Shown piece after piece: positions 1 through 5,660 of a DNA stretch of 7,998 nucleotides. Origin of the DNA: Devosia sp. Lineage in GTDB: Bacteria > Pseudomonadota > Alphaproteobacteria > Rhizobiales > Devosiaceae. The notes beneath the pieces are model-generated. The model made no database searches and was not told the origin of the DNA. It saw only the letters and a list, made by a program, of their open reading frames with translations. Each line of letters opens with the position of its first letter. The first letter of the stretch is position 1. The stretch lies in contig JAQGJI010000007.1 in NCBI GenBank assembly GCA_028290685.1, forward strand, positions 1 to 7,998, in the 5' to 3' direction. The translations under genes and the position numbers were made by a program.

Positions 1-173
1 CGGTGAATCCACACTGCGTGCAGCCGCACTCAGGCTAGCGCACCCGACCGCGAAAGAACAGCCAGGTGTTTGCTGGGCCGGATCAGGGTGCTGCTGGCGA
101 GGCCGTCACGGCTGTTCGATCCACAGCTTTGGGCCCATGCGGCCGATCCCGCCAATGGTTTGCGCAGGGCCGC
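1..173. other. Non-coding or unrecognised stretch downstream of murQ
   Basis: I recognise no gene here on either strand. Reading on past the murQ stop codon in the same minus-strand frame gives about 45 open codons, but murQ is already full length and the extension matches nothing I know. Directly after the murQ stop there is an inverted repeat, GCGGCC at 139-144 and GGCCGC at 168-173, with a 23-nt loop and no T-run. It could form a weak hairpin in the murQ transcript but is not a convincing terminator. A short palindrome, GCCGT-C-ACGGC, lies at 102-112 with no clear meaning. Confidence 0.4.
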
Positions 174-1115
174 TCAGGAGGGTGATTGCCCCACCGCACG
201 GCGCAAAAAGCCCTGAGCCTGGTCCAGCGCTTGCTCGGCTGTGGGCCGCTCCATGCCGGTAAGGGCCATCAGAATGGCAAGCTTCACGTTGTTGCCGCTT
301 TGCGACAGATAGCTTTCAGCCGCATCGCACGAACAGCCCGCCGCTTCGATAATAATTCGCTTGGCCCGCGCGGCCAGTTTCTCATTGCTGACCGACAGGT
401 CCACCATCAGGTTTTCGTAGGTCTTGCCCATGCGGATCATGCTGGCTGTGCTCAGCATGTTAAGCACCAGCTTCTGCGCGGTACCCGATTTCAGCCGGGT
501 AGAGCCCGTCAGCGCTTCGGGCCCGACCACGGGAGAAATGGCTATGTCCGCGATGCGGGCAATGGCGGAGTCCGGATTGCACGAGAGCGCAATGGTGGTT
601 GCGCCAAGCTGGCCGGCATATCGCAGCCCGCCGATAACATAGGGAGTGCGGCCGCTGACGGCGATGCCGACCACCACGTCCCGTGCGGCAAGGGCAACCT
701 GCTCAAGGTCCCGCTGGCCCGCAGCGCTGTCATCTTCAGCCCCTTCGATCGGGTGCCGCAACGCCCTGTCCCCGCCTGCGATGAGGCCGATCACGATGTC
801 CTCGCTTACCCCGAACGTGGGCGGGCACTCGGAGGCGTCAAGGACCCCCAGCCGGCCAGAAGTGCCGGCGCCCATGTAGATAAGGCGCCCGCCTGCCCTG
901 AAGGCGTCTACGATCCGCTCGACGCCAAGCCCTATCGCCGGGAGCTCGCGCTTCACCGCCTCTGCGACAAGCTGATCCTGAGCGTTCATCGCCTCCAGGA
1001 TTTGCCCGGTCGCCATCAGGTCGATCTGCATGGTGTCGGGGTTGCGCGCTTCCGAAACGAGGTGCTCAAGTTCAGCCAGCAAGCCGCTTTTTACCATTTC
1101 ACCGATACTCATCAT
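174..1115 (-). CDS. murQ: N-acetylmuramic acid 6-phosphate etherase
   Basis: MurQ is a cytoplasmic lyase/hydrolase that cleaves the D-lactyl ether of MurNAc 6-phosphate, giving GlcNAc 6-phosphate and D-lactate, in cell-wall sugar recycling or MurNAc catabolism. The 313-residue product is family-typical throughout. It has an N-terminal RNPDTMQIDLM segment (24-34) and the SIS-type phosphosugar loop GAGTSGRLGVLDASECPPT (82-100). Glu96 in ECPPT and Glu127 in EGAED align with the two essential glutamates of the E. coli enzyme (Glu83, Glu114). A second SIS signature, SGRTPYV, lies at 154-160, followed by TGSTRLKSGTAQKLVLNML (203-221) and NLMVDLSVSNEKL (235-247). It is complete, about 10-15 residues longer than E. 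coli MurQ. Met1 and Met2 are adjacent; Met7 (codon at 1095-1097) is an alternative start, and no start has a strong ribosome site. It is transcribed divergently from the regulator gene, from a control region carrying a probable operator. Confidence 0.96.
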   Translation of the reverse strand: MMSIGEMVKSGLLAELEHLVSEARNPDTMQIDLMATGQILEAMNAQDQLVAEAVKRELPAIGLGVERIVDAFRAGGRLIYMGAGTSGRLGVLDASECPPTFGVSEDIVIGLIAGGDRALRHPIEGAEDDSAAGQRDLEQVALAARDVVVGIAVSGRTPYVIGGLRYAGQLGATTIALSCNPDSAIARIADIAISPVVGPEALTGSTRLKSGTAQKLVLNMLSTASMIRMGKTYENLMVDLSVSNEKLAARAKRIIIEAAGCSCDAAESYLSQSGNNVKLAILMALTGMERPTAEQALDQAQGFLRRAVGQSPS

Positions 1116-1117
1116 CC

Positions 1118-1144
1118 AATATCGGTTTGGTAAAACCGAATATT
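1118..1144. promoter_or_regulatory. Second palindrome beside murQ start (possible operator)
   Basis: CGGTTT (1123-1128) and AAACCG (1133-1138) form perfect 6-bp arms around GGTA. AATAT (1118-1122) and ATATT (1140-1144) extend the symmetry if one base (A1139) is looped out. The element begins 3 bp upstream of the murQ initiation codon and covers the proposed murQ -10. Its core differs from the GGAAT-N5-ATTCC element nearby, so it may bind a different regulator or be a divergent site for the same one. The right part also carries an ATTCC half-site (1142-1146), two helical turns from the GGAAT half-site at 1164. The symmetry is seen; the function is inferred. Confidence 0.4.
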
Positions 1145-1155
1145 CCTTGTGTCAA
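1127..1155 (-). promoter_or_regulatory. Candidate murQ promoter
   Basis: On the minus strand a perfect -35 hexamer TTGACA (complement of 1150-1155) is followed after 17 nt by TACCAA (complement of 1127-1132), a weak -10. Transcription would begin near 1120, only about 5 nt before the first ATG. This would suit initiation at Met7 (1097), or indicate that the true -10 lies elsewhere. Another possibility is the perfect minus-strand TATAAT at 1169-1174 inside the operator, but no good -35 stands upstream of it. Confidence 0.4.
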
Positions 1156-1176
1156 CGAAATGAGGAATATTATATT
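1147..1176 (+). promoter_or_regulatory. Candidate promoter of the RpiR-family regulator gene
   Basis: A plus-strand TTGTGT (1147-1152), 18-nt spacer and TATATT (1171-1176, five of six matches to the sigma-70 -10) would start transcription near 1183 and leave a leader of about 108 nt. The -10 lies inside the GGAAT-N5-ATTCC palindrome, so binding there would block this promoter, as expected for autorepression. Confidence 0.4.
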
Positions 1177-1179
1177 CCT
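1163..1179. promoter_or_regulatory. Probable MurR/RpiR operator 1 (divergent murQ/regulator region)
   Basis: AGGAAT (1163-1168), spacer ATTAT, ATTCCT (1174-1179) form a perfect 6-bp-arm palindrome. It overlaps the plus-strand -10 of the regulator gene and lies 8 bp from the minus-strand TTGACA, so one bound repressor could control both divergent genes. The same GGAAT-N5-ATTCC architecture recurs upstream of the ABC operon. RpiR-family proteins bind short palindromes next to the genes they control; assignment to the adjacent regulator is inference from location and recurrence. Confidence 0.65.
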
Positions 1180-1290
1180 TTGCGTGCGGCAAAGCCCCCA
1201 AGATGAAGCGGCAGTGCCTGCGCCGTGCTAGGCCGCGTATTACTGGTCCCGAACCGAACCTGTCTGCCGCGTCACGTCATGGAAGCCCCT

Positions 1291-2139
1291 ATGTCCATTC
1301 TGAAGATTCTTGGTGCCCAGCTTGAGGCGATGACGCAAGCCGACAGGCAGATCGCGCAGTTCATCATCGATGACCCCGAGCGCATGCTGGCCCTGTCCTC
1401 AGCCGCCCTGGCAGCAGCGACCGGGCGCAGCCAGTCCAGTGTCGTCAAGTTCAGCCAGAAGCTGGGCTATGCCGGCTATCAGCAGTTCAAGCTGGCCGTG
1501 AACAAGGCCAAGGCGCTGGAGTGGCAGGCCCCGGCAGGGGTCATCCATGGCACGATCGACGCCAGCGACAGCTACGTGAACATTTTGCAAAAGCTGATCG
1601 GCAGCAAGTTGCTCTCCATGCGCGAGACGGCCGCTGCCAACAGCGAGGACATGATCGACGCCGCGCTTGGTGCCATTGTCGGAGCCCGCAAGACCTTGCT
1701 GGCCGGGGTCGGCGCCTCCTCGCTGGTGGCCAAGGACTTTTCCTACAAGCTGCTCAAGCTGGGCCGCACCGTGCTGCTCGACAACGACAGCCATATCCAG
1801 ATTTCCAATGCATCTGCCCTCACCAAGGCCGATGTCGTGGTAGCGCTCTCCCATTCCGGCCGCAGCCTGGAAATCCTCAGGATTGCCGAACTGGCGAAAA
1901 AGCGCGGTGCCACCATCATCTCCATCACCGGGCTCCAGCCCAACCCACTGCTCGCCCTGGCCGACATCAGCCTTCACACCATCGCTGATGAGGATCGTGT
2001 CCGCTCCTCCGCCATCACCTCGCGCGATGCCCAGCTGATGCTGACCGACATGCTGTTTATCCTGCTGCTGCGCCGGGTGCCGGGGGCGCACGACTTTATT
2101 CAGCACAGCGAGACCGCCGTGACCGTCCTCAAGATGTGA
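1291..2139 (+). CDS. MurR/RpiR-family transcriptional regulator (HTH + SIS)
   Basis: This is a cytoplasmic DNA-binding regulator expected to sense a phosphosugar, probably MurNAc-6P, GlcNAc-6P or ManNAc-6P, and to control murQ and the ABC operon. From the ATG at 1291 it has 282 residues. An N-terminal RpiR HTH covers about 1-75, with the recognition region TGRSQSSVVKFSQKLGY at 44-60. A linker leads to a SIS domain (about 122-260) with GVGASSLVAKDFSYKLLKLG at 139-158 and the phosphosugar-binding stretch ALSHSGRSLEIL at 185-196. I chose ATG 1291 because the protein then begins just before the conserved helix and GGAAG (1281-1285) precedes it. In-frame GTG 1225 and ATG 1279 are possible but would add a non-conserved tail. 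Its position between the two gene sets it appears to control resembles the E. coli murR-murQ arrangement. The family is certain; repressor mode and ligand are inferred. Confidence 0.93.
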   Translation: MSILKILGAQLEAMTQADRQIAQFIIDDPERMLALSSAALAAATGRSQSSVVKFSQKLGYAGYQQFKLAVNKAKALEWQAPAGVIHGTIDASDSYVNILQKLIGSKLLSMRETAAANSEDMIDAALGAIVGARKTLLAGVGASSLVAKDFSYKLLKLGRTVLLDNDSHIQISNASALTKADVVVALSHSGRSLEILRIAELAKKRGATIISITGLQPNPLLALADISLHTIADEDRVRSSAITSRDAQLMLTDMLFILLLRRVPGAHDFIQHSETAVTVLKM

Positions 2140-2158
2140 ACGGCCATCACCTGCCGTT
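2139..2158 (+). other. Small hairpin at the end of the regulator gene
   Basis: AACGGC (2139-2144) and GCCGTT (2153-2158) form a 6-bp stem with an 8-nt loop, starting at the last base of the stop codon. No T-run follows, so it is at best a weak terminator or mRNA 3'-end structure. Some transcription from the regulator gene could continue into the ABC operon. Confidence 0.3.
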
Positions 2159-2217
2159 ACCTCGAGACTGGCCAGCCCCAGGACAGGCCTTGCCCCTTGC
2201 GCCGTAATCAAATATTC

Positions 2218-2247
2218 TTGACACTGGAAAAAAACGGAATTTAGTAT
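2218..2247 (+). promoter_or_regulatory. Promoter of the ABC transporter/nanE operon
   Basis: A perfect -35 TTGACA (2218-2223) is followed after 18 nt by TAGTAT (2242-2247, four of six -10 matches), giving a start near 2254 and a leader of about 74 nt to the proposed TTG start. The -10 and the end of the spacer lie inside the palindromic operator at 2233-2253. The geometry is that of a repressed, inducible promoter. Confidence 0.6.
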
Positions 2248-2253
2248 TCCGTT
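2233..2253. promoter_or_regulatory. Probable MurR/RpiR operator 2 (ABC operon)
   Basis: AACGGAAT (2233-2240) and ATTCCGTT (2246-2253) are perfect 8-bp arms around TTAGT. The core GGAAT-N5-ATTCC matches the element at 1164-1178 in arm sequence and in spacer length, while the spacer bases differ. That is the pattern expected of two sites for one dimeric regulator. It covers the -10 of the operon promoter. Confidence 0.7.
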
Positions 2254-2273
2254 GTCGAACTGCCAGGCACAGA

Positions 2274-2302
2274 CCTGTCGGCATGACGATCATGCCGGCA
2301 GG
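2274..2302 (+). promoter_or_regulatory. Strong hairpin in the ABC operon leader
   Basis: CCTGTCGGCATGA (2274-2286) pairs with TCATGCCGGCAGG (2290-2302) around a CGA loop. This gives a 13-bp stem with a single T-G wobble (2278/2298); the inner 8 pairs on each side are perfect. It lies about 20 nt after the predicted transcription start and 14 nt before the ribosome site at 2317. No T-run follows, so it is not an intrinsic terminator. It may stabilise the mRNA 5' end, affect translation, or act as a DNA palindrome for another regulator. Confidence 0.55.
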
Positions 2303-2316
2303 CTTGATCGAGCAAC

Positions 2317-2325
2317 GGAGAAGGA
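2317..2325 (+). promoter_or_regulatory. Ribosome binding site deciding a TTG start
   Basis: GGAGAAGGA lies just upstream of TTG 2328, with the GGAG core 7 nt from the start codon. This is the best Shine-Dalgarno sequence in the leader and points to TTG 2328. The in-frame ATG at 2283 has no such site and is buried in the leader hairpin. Confidence 0.65.
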
Positions 2326-2327
2326 TC

Positions 2328-3392
2328 TTGGCCCAATTATCGCTCCGCGGCATCAAAAAGAGCTTCAAGACCGTCGATGTCCTGCATGGCATCGATCTGG
2401 AGATTGGCGACCGGGAGTTCGTGGTGTTTGTGGGCCCGTCGGGTTGCGGCAAGTCCACGCTGCTGCGCCTGATCGCCGGGCTCGACCAGATTTCCGAAGG
2501 CGAGTTTGTGCTCAACGGCCAGCGCATGAACCAGGTGCCGCCGTCACGGCGCGGCATTGCCATGGTGTTCCAGTCCTATGCGCTTTATCCCCATATGGAT
2601 GTTTACGAAAACATGGCATTCGGTGCCCGCCTGATGGGGCTGGACAAGGCCGAAGTCGAGGCGCGCATCGCCCAAACCGCGCGCATGCTCCGCCTGGAGC
2701 CATTCCTGAAGCGCAAGCCGCGCGAGTTGTCCGGCGGGCAGCGCCAGCGCGTTGCCATCGGGCGGGCCCTGGTGCGCAAGCCGGACGTTTTTCTGCTCGA
2801 TGAGCCCTTGTCCAACCTTGACGCTGCGCTGCGCTCGGACGTGCGGCTGGAGATCGCCAAGCTGCACCGCGATATCGGGGGCACGATGATCTATGTGACC
2901 CACGATCAGGTCGAGGCCTTGACCCTGGCCGACAAGATCGTGGTGATGAATCTGGGCCGCATCGAACAGGTGGGCAGTCCGCGCGAACTCTATGAAGCGC
3001 CCGCCAACACGTTTGTCGCCACCTTCATCGGTTCGCCCCGGATGACGCTGATCGATGTGGCGCGCCAGGGCGACCGGCTCGCCATTGCGGGCGGCGGTTC
3101 GGTGCTGGTGACGGCCTTGCCCGATGTGGCAAGGCTCAGGATCGGCGTGCGGCCCGATGCCGTGGTGCTGGAACATGGCCACGCCGAGGATGGCTTCACC
3201 GCCAGCGTCGTTTACACCGAATATCTGGGCGATAACGCCTTTGTTTATGTCCGGCTGGCCGACAACACCCTCATGCCGGCGCGGGTGGGCGTCAACGAGC
3301 GCTTCGCCCCGGACGCGCCCGTCACTGTCAAGCTCGAGCGGGCAGCGATGCATTTCTTTTCCGCCGAGGATGGGCGGCGGCTCGACCCTTGA
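2328..3392 (+). CDS. CUT1-type sugar ABC transporter ATP-binding protein (MalK/UgpC family)
   Basis: This is the cytoplasmic ATPase that powers the sugar importer, probably as a homodimer under the two permeases. From TTG 2328 the protein has 354 residues, usual for the family, and begins MAQLSLRGIKKSF like its relatives. Motifs in order are Walker A GPSGCGKST (36-44), Q-loop Gln82 in VFQSYALYPHM, signature LSGGQ (134-138), Walker B VFLLDE (154-159), D-loop SNLDA (162-166) and switch His192 in THDQ. The C-terminal third (about 235-354) is the OB/TOBE-type regulatory region, with RIGVRPDAVVLEHG at 271-284. An upstream in-frame ATG at 2283 would add 15 unrelated residues, lacks a ribosome site and lies in a hairpin, so I reject it. 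It is the first gene of the operon, directly after the operator-covered promoter, with 50 bp to the binding-protein gene. The substrate cannot be read from the ATPase; some MalK-type subunits serve several importers. Confidence 0.95.
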   Translation: MAQLSLRGIKKSFKTVDVLHGIDLEIGDREFVVFVGPSGCGKSTLLRLIAGLDQISEGEFVLNGQRMNQVPPSRRGIAMVFQSYALYPHMDVYENMAFGARLMGLDKAEVEARIAQTARMLRLEPFLKRKPRELSGGQRQRVAIGRALVRKPDVFLLDEPLSNLDAALRSDVRLEIAKLHRDIGGTMIYVTHDQVEALTLADKIVVMNLGRIEQVGSPRELYEAPANTFVATFIGSPRMTLIDVARQGDRLAIAGGGSVLVTALPDVARLRIGVRPDAVVLEHGHAEDGFTASVVYTEYLGDNAFVYVRLADNTLMPARVGVNERFAPDAPVTVKLERAAMHFFSAEDGRRLDP

Positions 3393-3430
3393 GGGGGCAG
3401 GGTGAATGCCTGTTCGCATAAATTCATTGT

Positions 3431-3435
3431 GGAGG
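3431..3435 (+). promoter_or_regulatory. Strong ribosome binding site of the binding-protein gene
   Basis: GGAGG stands 7 nt before ATG 3443 in an A-rich context. It is the strongest ribosome site in the operon, in keeping with the high expression usually needed for a periplasmic binding protein. Confidence 0.7.
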
Positions 3436-3442
3436 ACTAAAA

Positions 3443-4681
3443 ATGACACGGACATTGTTGCGCATCGGAGCGGCCCTGGGGGCCGTCCTCGTCGCCGCGC
3501 CGACCCTGGCGCAGGATCTGACGTTCTGGAGCTGGCGCCAGGAGGATCGCGCCCAGTACGAAGGGTTCATCGAAACCTTCGAAGCCGCCAATCCGGGCAT
3601 CACCATCCAGCTGGAAACTTTTGAGGCTGCCAATTACAACACCATCCTGTCGACCGCACTGGCCGGCGGCACGGGTCCGGACCTGATGATGGTTCGCGCC
3701 TATGGTGGCATGGAGGCGATTGCCTCGGCTGGCTATCTGGAGCCGCTCACCGTTGAAAAGGTCCCCAATCTGGAAGGGTTCGCCGAAAGCGCCCTGCAGG
3801 CGGAAACCATGCGCTCCGATGGCCAGCTCTACGCCGTTCCCTTTGCGAGCCAGACCCAGTTCGTCATCTACAACAAGGCGCTGTTTGACGCCAATGGCCT
3901 GGAAGAACCCCAGACCTGGGATGAACTCTTGGCGCTGAGCCAAAAGCTGGAGGACGCCGGGGTTATGCCGTTCGCCAATGGCACCGCGACTGCCTGGCAG
4001 AACGAGACCATCGTTTTCGATCTGGTTTCCTCGATCATGGGCCGCTCCTTCTACGACGATCTGATGGCCGGCACTGCCGATTTCACCGACCCGCGCTTTA
4101 CCGGGGCGCTCGCCAAGCTAAAGGAAATCAGCGCCTACTTCCCGGACGGCTTCATCGGCCTCGACTACCCCTCGGCCCAGCAACTGTTCGCCTCGGGCAT
4201 GGCTGCGATGTTCGCCGGCGGCTCCTATGAGCTGGCCACGTTCAAGACCCTGAATCCCGACATCGAATTGGGCGTTTTTGCCGCTCCGGGCATTGCCGCG
4301 GACGATGAAAAGCTGGTCGGCATCTATTATGATGGTGGTTATGCCGCCAATGCTGCCGGTGAGAACAAGGAAGCCGCGCTCAAGTTCCTCAACTATGTCG
4401 CGAGCCAGCCATTCGGTCAGGCGTTTGCCAATACGCTCAATAACATCTCCACCGTGCCCGGCGTGACCTTCGATAACCCGCTGCTGGGCGAGGTTGCCGA
4501 ACTGAACCAGAATTCGATTCCCTACATGATGCTGGTCCATTTCCGGTTCGGGGAGCCATCGGGCTCGGTGCTGCTCCAGGAAGAAGTGCAAAAGCTCATG
4601 GCTGACCAGACCACCCCGGAAGCTGCCGGCGAGCGCATCACCAGCGAACTGGCGACTTGGTACGAACCCTTCCAGCAGTAA
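3443..4681 (+). CDS. Periplasmic sugar-binding protein of the ABC importer (SBP family 1)
   Basis: This is the periplasmic receptor that captures the sugar and delivers it to the two permeases. The 412-residue precursor starts with a Sec signal peptide: Arg3/Arg7, a hydrophobic core at about 8-19, and probable cleavage after Ala23 (TLA/QD). The mature N-terminus DLTFWSWRQED and the following segment with GGTGPDLMMVRAYGG (74-88) are typical of CUT1 family-1 solute-binding proteins, as are ASAGYLEPLT, YAVPFASQTQFVIYNKALFD and the QQLFASGMAAMFAGGSYEL region. Several aromatic residues (Trp28, Trp30, Tyr139) could stack on a sugar ring, but ligand identity cannot be read by eye. The genes around it suggest an amino sugar (MurNAc, ManNAc, GlcNAc) or a short glycan containing one. 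No lipobox cysteine is present, so the protein should be soluble. A perfect hairpin follows the stop codon and may raise its expression relative to the permeases. Confidence 0.93.
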   Translation: MTRTLLRIGAALGAVLVAAPTLAQDLTFWSWRQEDRAQYEGFIETFEAANPGITIQLETFEAANYNTILSTALAGGTGPDLMMVRAYGGMEAIASAGYLEPLTVEKVPNLEGFAESALQAETMRSDGQLYAVPFASQTQFVIYNKALFDANGLEEPQTWDELLALSQKLEDAGVMPFANGTATAWQNETIVFDLVSSIMGRSFYDDLMAGTADFTDPRFTGALAKLKEISAYFPDGFIGLDYPSAQQLFASGMAAMFAGGSYELATFKTLNPDIELGVFAAPGIAADDEKLVGIYYDGGYAANAAGENKEAALKFLNYVASQPFGQAFANTLNNISTVPGVTFDNPLLGEVAELNQNSIPYMMLVHFRFGEPSGSVLLQEEVQKLMADQTTPEAAGERITSELATWYEPFQQ

Positions 4682-4687
4682 CCCCTT

Positions 4688-4728
4688 GCGGACGGGGCCA
4701 GCCTTGCCCCGTCCGCTTCTGCCTTTTT
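4688..4728 (+). terminator. Intra-operon hairpin with T-run (partial terminator or 3' stabiliser)
   Basis: GCGGACGGGGC (4688-4698) and GCCCCGTCCGC (4706-4716) form a perfect 11-bp stem with a 7-nt loop, 6 bp after the binding-protein stop codon. A TTTTT run stands at 4724-4728, 7 nt past the stem and so slightly far for a full intrinsic terminator. Such elements between binding-protein and permease genes are known to limit readthrough or protect the upstream mRNA, giving more binding protein than permease. The structure is seen; the role is inferred. Confidence 0.65.
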
Positions 4729-4748
4729 CAACCGAAAGACCCTCGATA

Positions 4749-5660
4749 ATGGCCCTGACCGGACGCGGACTGTGGATCACCGCATTGATCGCGCCCCCAC
4801 TGGCCTTTGTGGCGTTGTTTATCGTTTATCCAATTGTCGCGGCGTTCGCCTATGCCTTCTATGACTGGCAGGGGCTGCTGCGGGGTGAGTTCGTCTGGTT
4901 CGAGAATTTTCACACCGTACTGTTTGTTGAGCCCTACGCCTCGCGTACGCTGAACGCCTTTTCCCACAATATCTTCGTGTTCTTTGCCCTGATGGTGCTC
5001 CAGAACGGTTTGGGGTTCCTGCTGGCCTATGCGCTGTGGCGCGAACTGCCCGGCGCCCGGTTCCATCGGGTTGCAGTGTTCCTGCCGGTGGTGCTGTCCA
5101 CCATTATCGTGGCCTATCTCTGGAAGCTGTTTCTGCATCCCCTGTTTGGTGTGATCAACCAGAGCTTGCGCGGCGTCGGGCTGGCGGACGTGGCCCAGCC
5201 ATGGCTGGGGCAGGAATCGACCGCGCTGTGGGCGCTGGTCATCGCCCAGGCCTGGCACATGGTGGGCTTTCCCACGCTGGTATTCCTGGCCGGCATGCAG
5301 CGTATCCCCACCGATATCGTGGATGCCGTGCGCATGGAGACCCAAAGCGAATGGGTCAAGATCACCAAGATCGTGTGGCCCTTGGTGGCGCCCAGCGCCA
5401 CGGTAGTGTTCGTGCTGCTGTTTGTGGGGGCGTTCAACTGGTTTGAGCTGCCCTACATCATGGCCGGGCTTGATGGGTCGCCCTACGGCTCGACCGATGT
5501 GCTGGGCCTGTACTTCTATCGCACCGCATTCGGCAATGTTTCGGCGGCACACCAGGATTTCGGACTTGGCAGCGCGCTGGCCGTGCTGATGTTCCTGTTT
5601 ATTGCTGCCATTGCGGGGTTTGTTACTGCCAAGCTGCGGGCGCGGGAGATTCAGCTATGA
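4749..5660 (+). CDS. Sugar ABC transporter permease, MalF-like
   Basis: This is an inner-membrane subunit forming half of the translocation pore of the importer. From ATG 4749 it has 303 residues and about six hydrophobic segments (about 11-36, 72-97, 107-128, 158-182, 215-240 and 272-295). The cytoplasmic EAA loop that docks on the ATPase lies at 192-211. It reads DAVRMETQSEWVKITKIVWP, so it departs from the usual EAA---G pattern: the conserved glycine is replaced by Thr, although the final I-x-x-P and the overall shape remain. ATG 4749 is preferred over in-frame TTG 4686, which lies at the foot of the hairpin and would add 21 Pro/Arg-rich residues before the first membrane segment. Only a weak GAAAG stands upstream, so translation may be modest. 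It overlaps the next permease gene by 4 bp (ATGA), indicating coupled translation and a heterodimeric pore. Confidence 0.93.
   Translation: MALTGRGLWITALIAPPLAFVALFIVYPIVAAFAYAFYDWQGLLRGEFVWFENFHTVLFVEPYASRTLNAFSHNIFVFFALMVLQNGLGFLLAYALWRELPGARFHRVAVFLPVVLSTIIVAYLWKLFLHPLFGVINQSLRGVGLADVAQPWLGQESTALWALVIAQAWHMVGFPTLVFLAGMQRIPTDIVDAVRMETQSEWVKITKIVWPLVAPSATVVFVLLFVGAFNWFELPYIMAGLDGSPYGSTDVLGLYFYRTAFGNVSAAHQDFGLGSALAVLMFLFIAAIAGFVTAKLRAREIQL

Noticed and set aside
102..112. GCCGT-C-ACGGC palindrome
   Set aside because: It is short, with a one-base centre and no nearby promoter or T-run; such a palindrome is easily found by chance in G+C-rich DNA.
36..173. In-frame continuation of about 45 codons after the murQ stop, as if murQ were truncated by a nonsense change
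   Set aside because: MurQ already ends at the usual family C-terminus (QGFLRRAVG), so no missing domain needs to be explained.
186..1133. Long plus-strand open frame antisense to murQ
   Set aside because: It is the complement of a fully conserved MurQ coding region and its translation is rich in Arg/His/Gly without recognisable domains, as expected for a G+C-rich shadow frame.
1225..1290. GTG 1225 as start of the regulator
   Set aside because: It would add 22 residues not typical of RpiR proteins and has no ribosome site; ATG 1291 begins just before the conserved HTH region with GGAAG upstream.
1203..1325. Possible 40-codon upstream frame in the regulator leader (ATG 1203)
   Set aside because: There is no good ribosome site, no recognisable peptide, and it runs out of frame into the regulator coding region.
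3393..3442. Gap between ATPase and binding-protein genes as a possible independent promoter or terminator
   Set aside because: I found no convincing -35/-10 pair and only a 4-bp stem (ATGC/GCAT); the strong ribosome site is enough to explain it.
2544..3455. Long minus-strand open frame opposite the ABC ATPase
   Set aside because: The plus strand encodes an intact ATPase with every motif; the antisense translation resembles no protein family.
4728..5552. Long minus-strand open frame opposite the MalF-like permease
   Set aside because: It is His/Gln/Gly-rich with no hydrophobic or domain pattern, and is explained by codon bias of the permease on the other strand.
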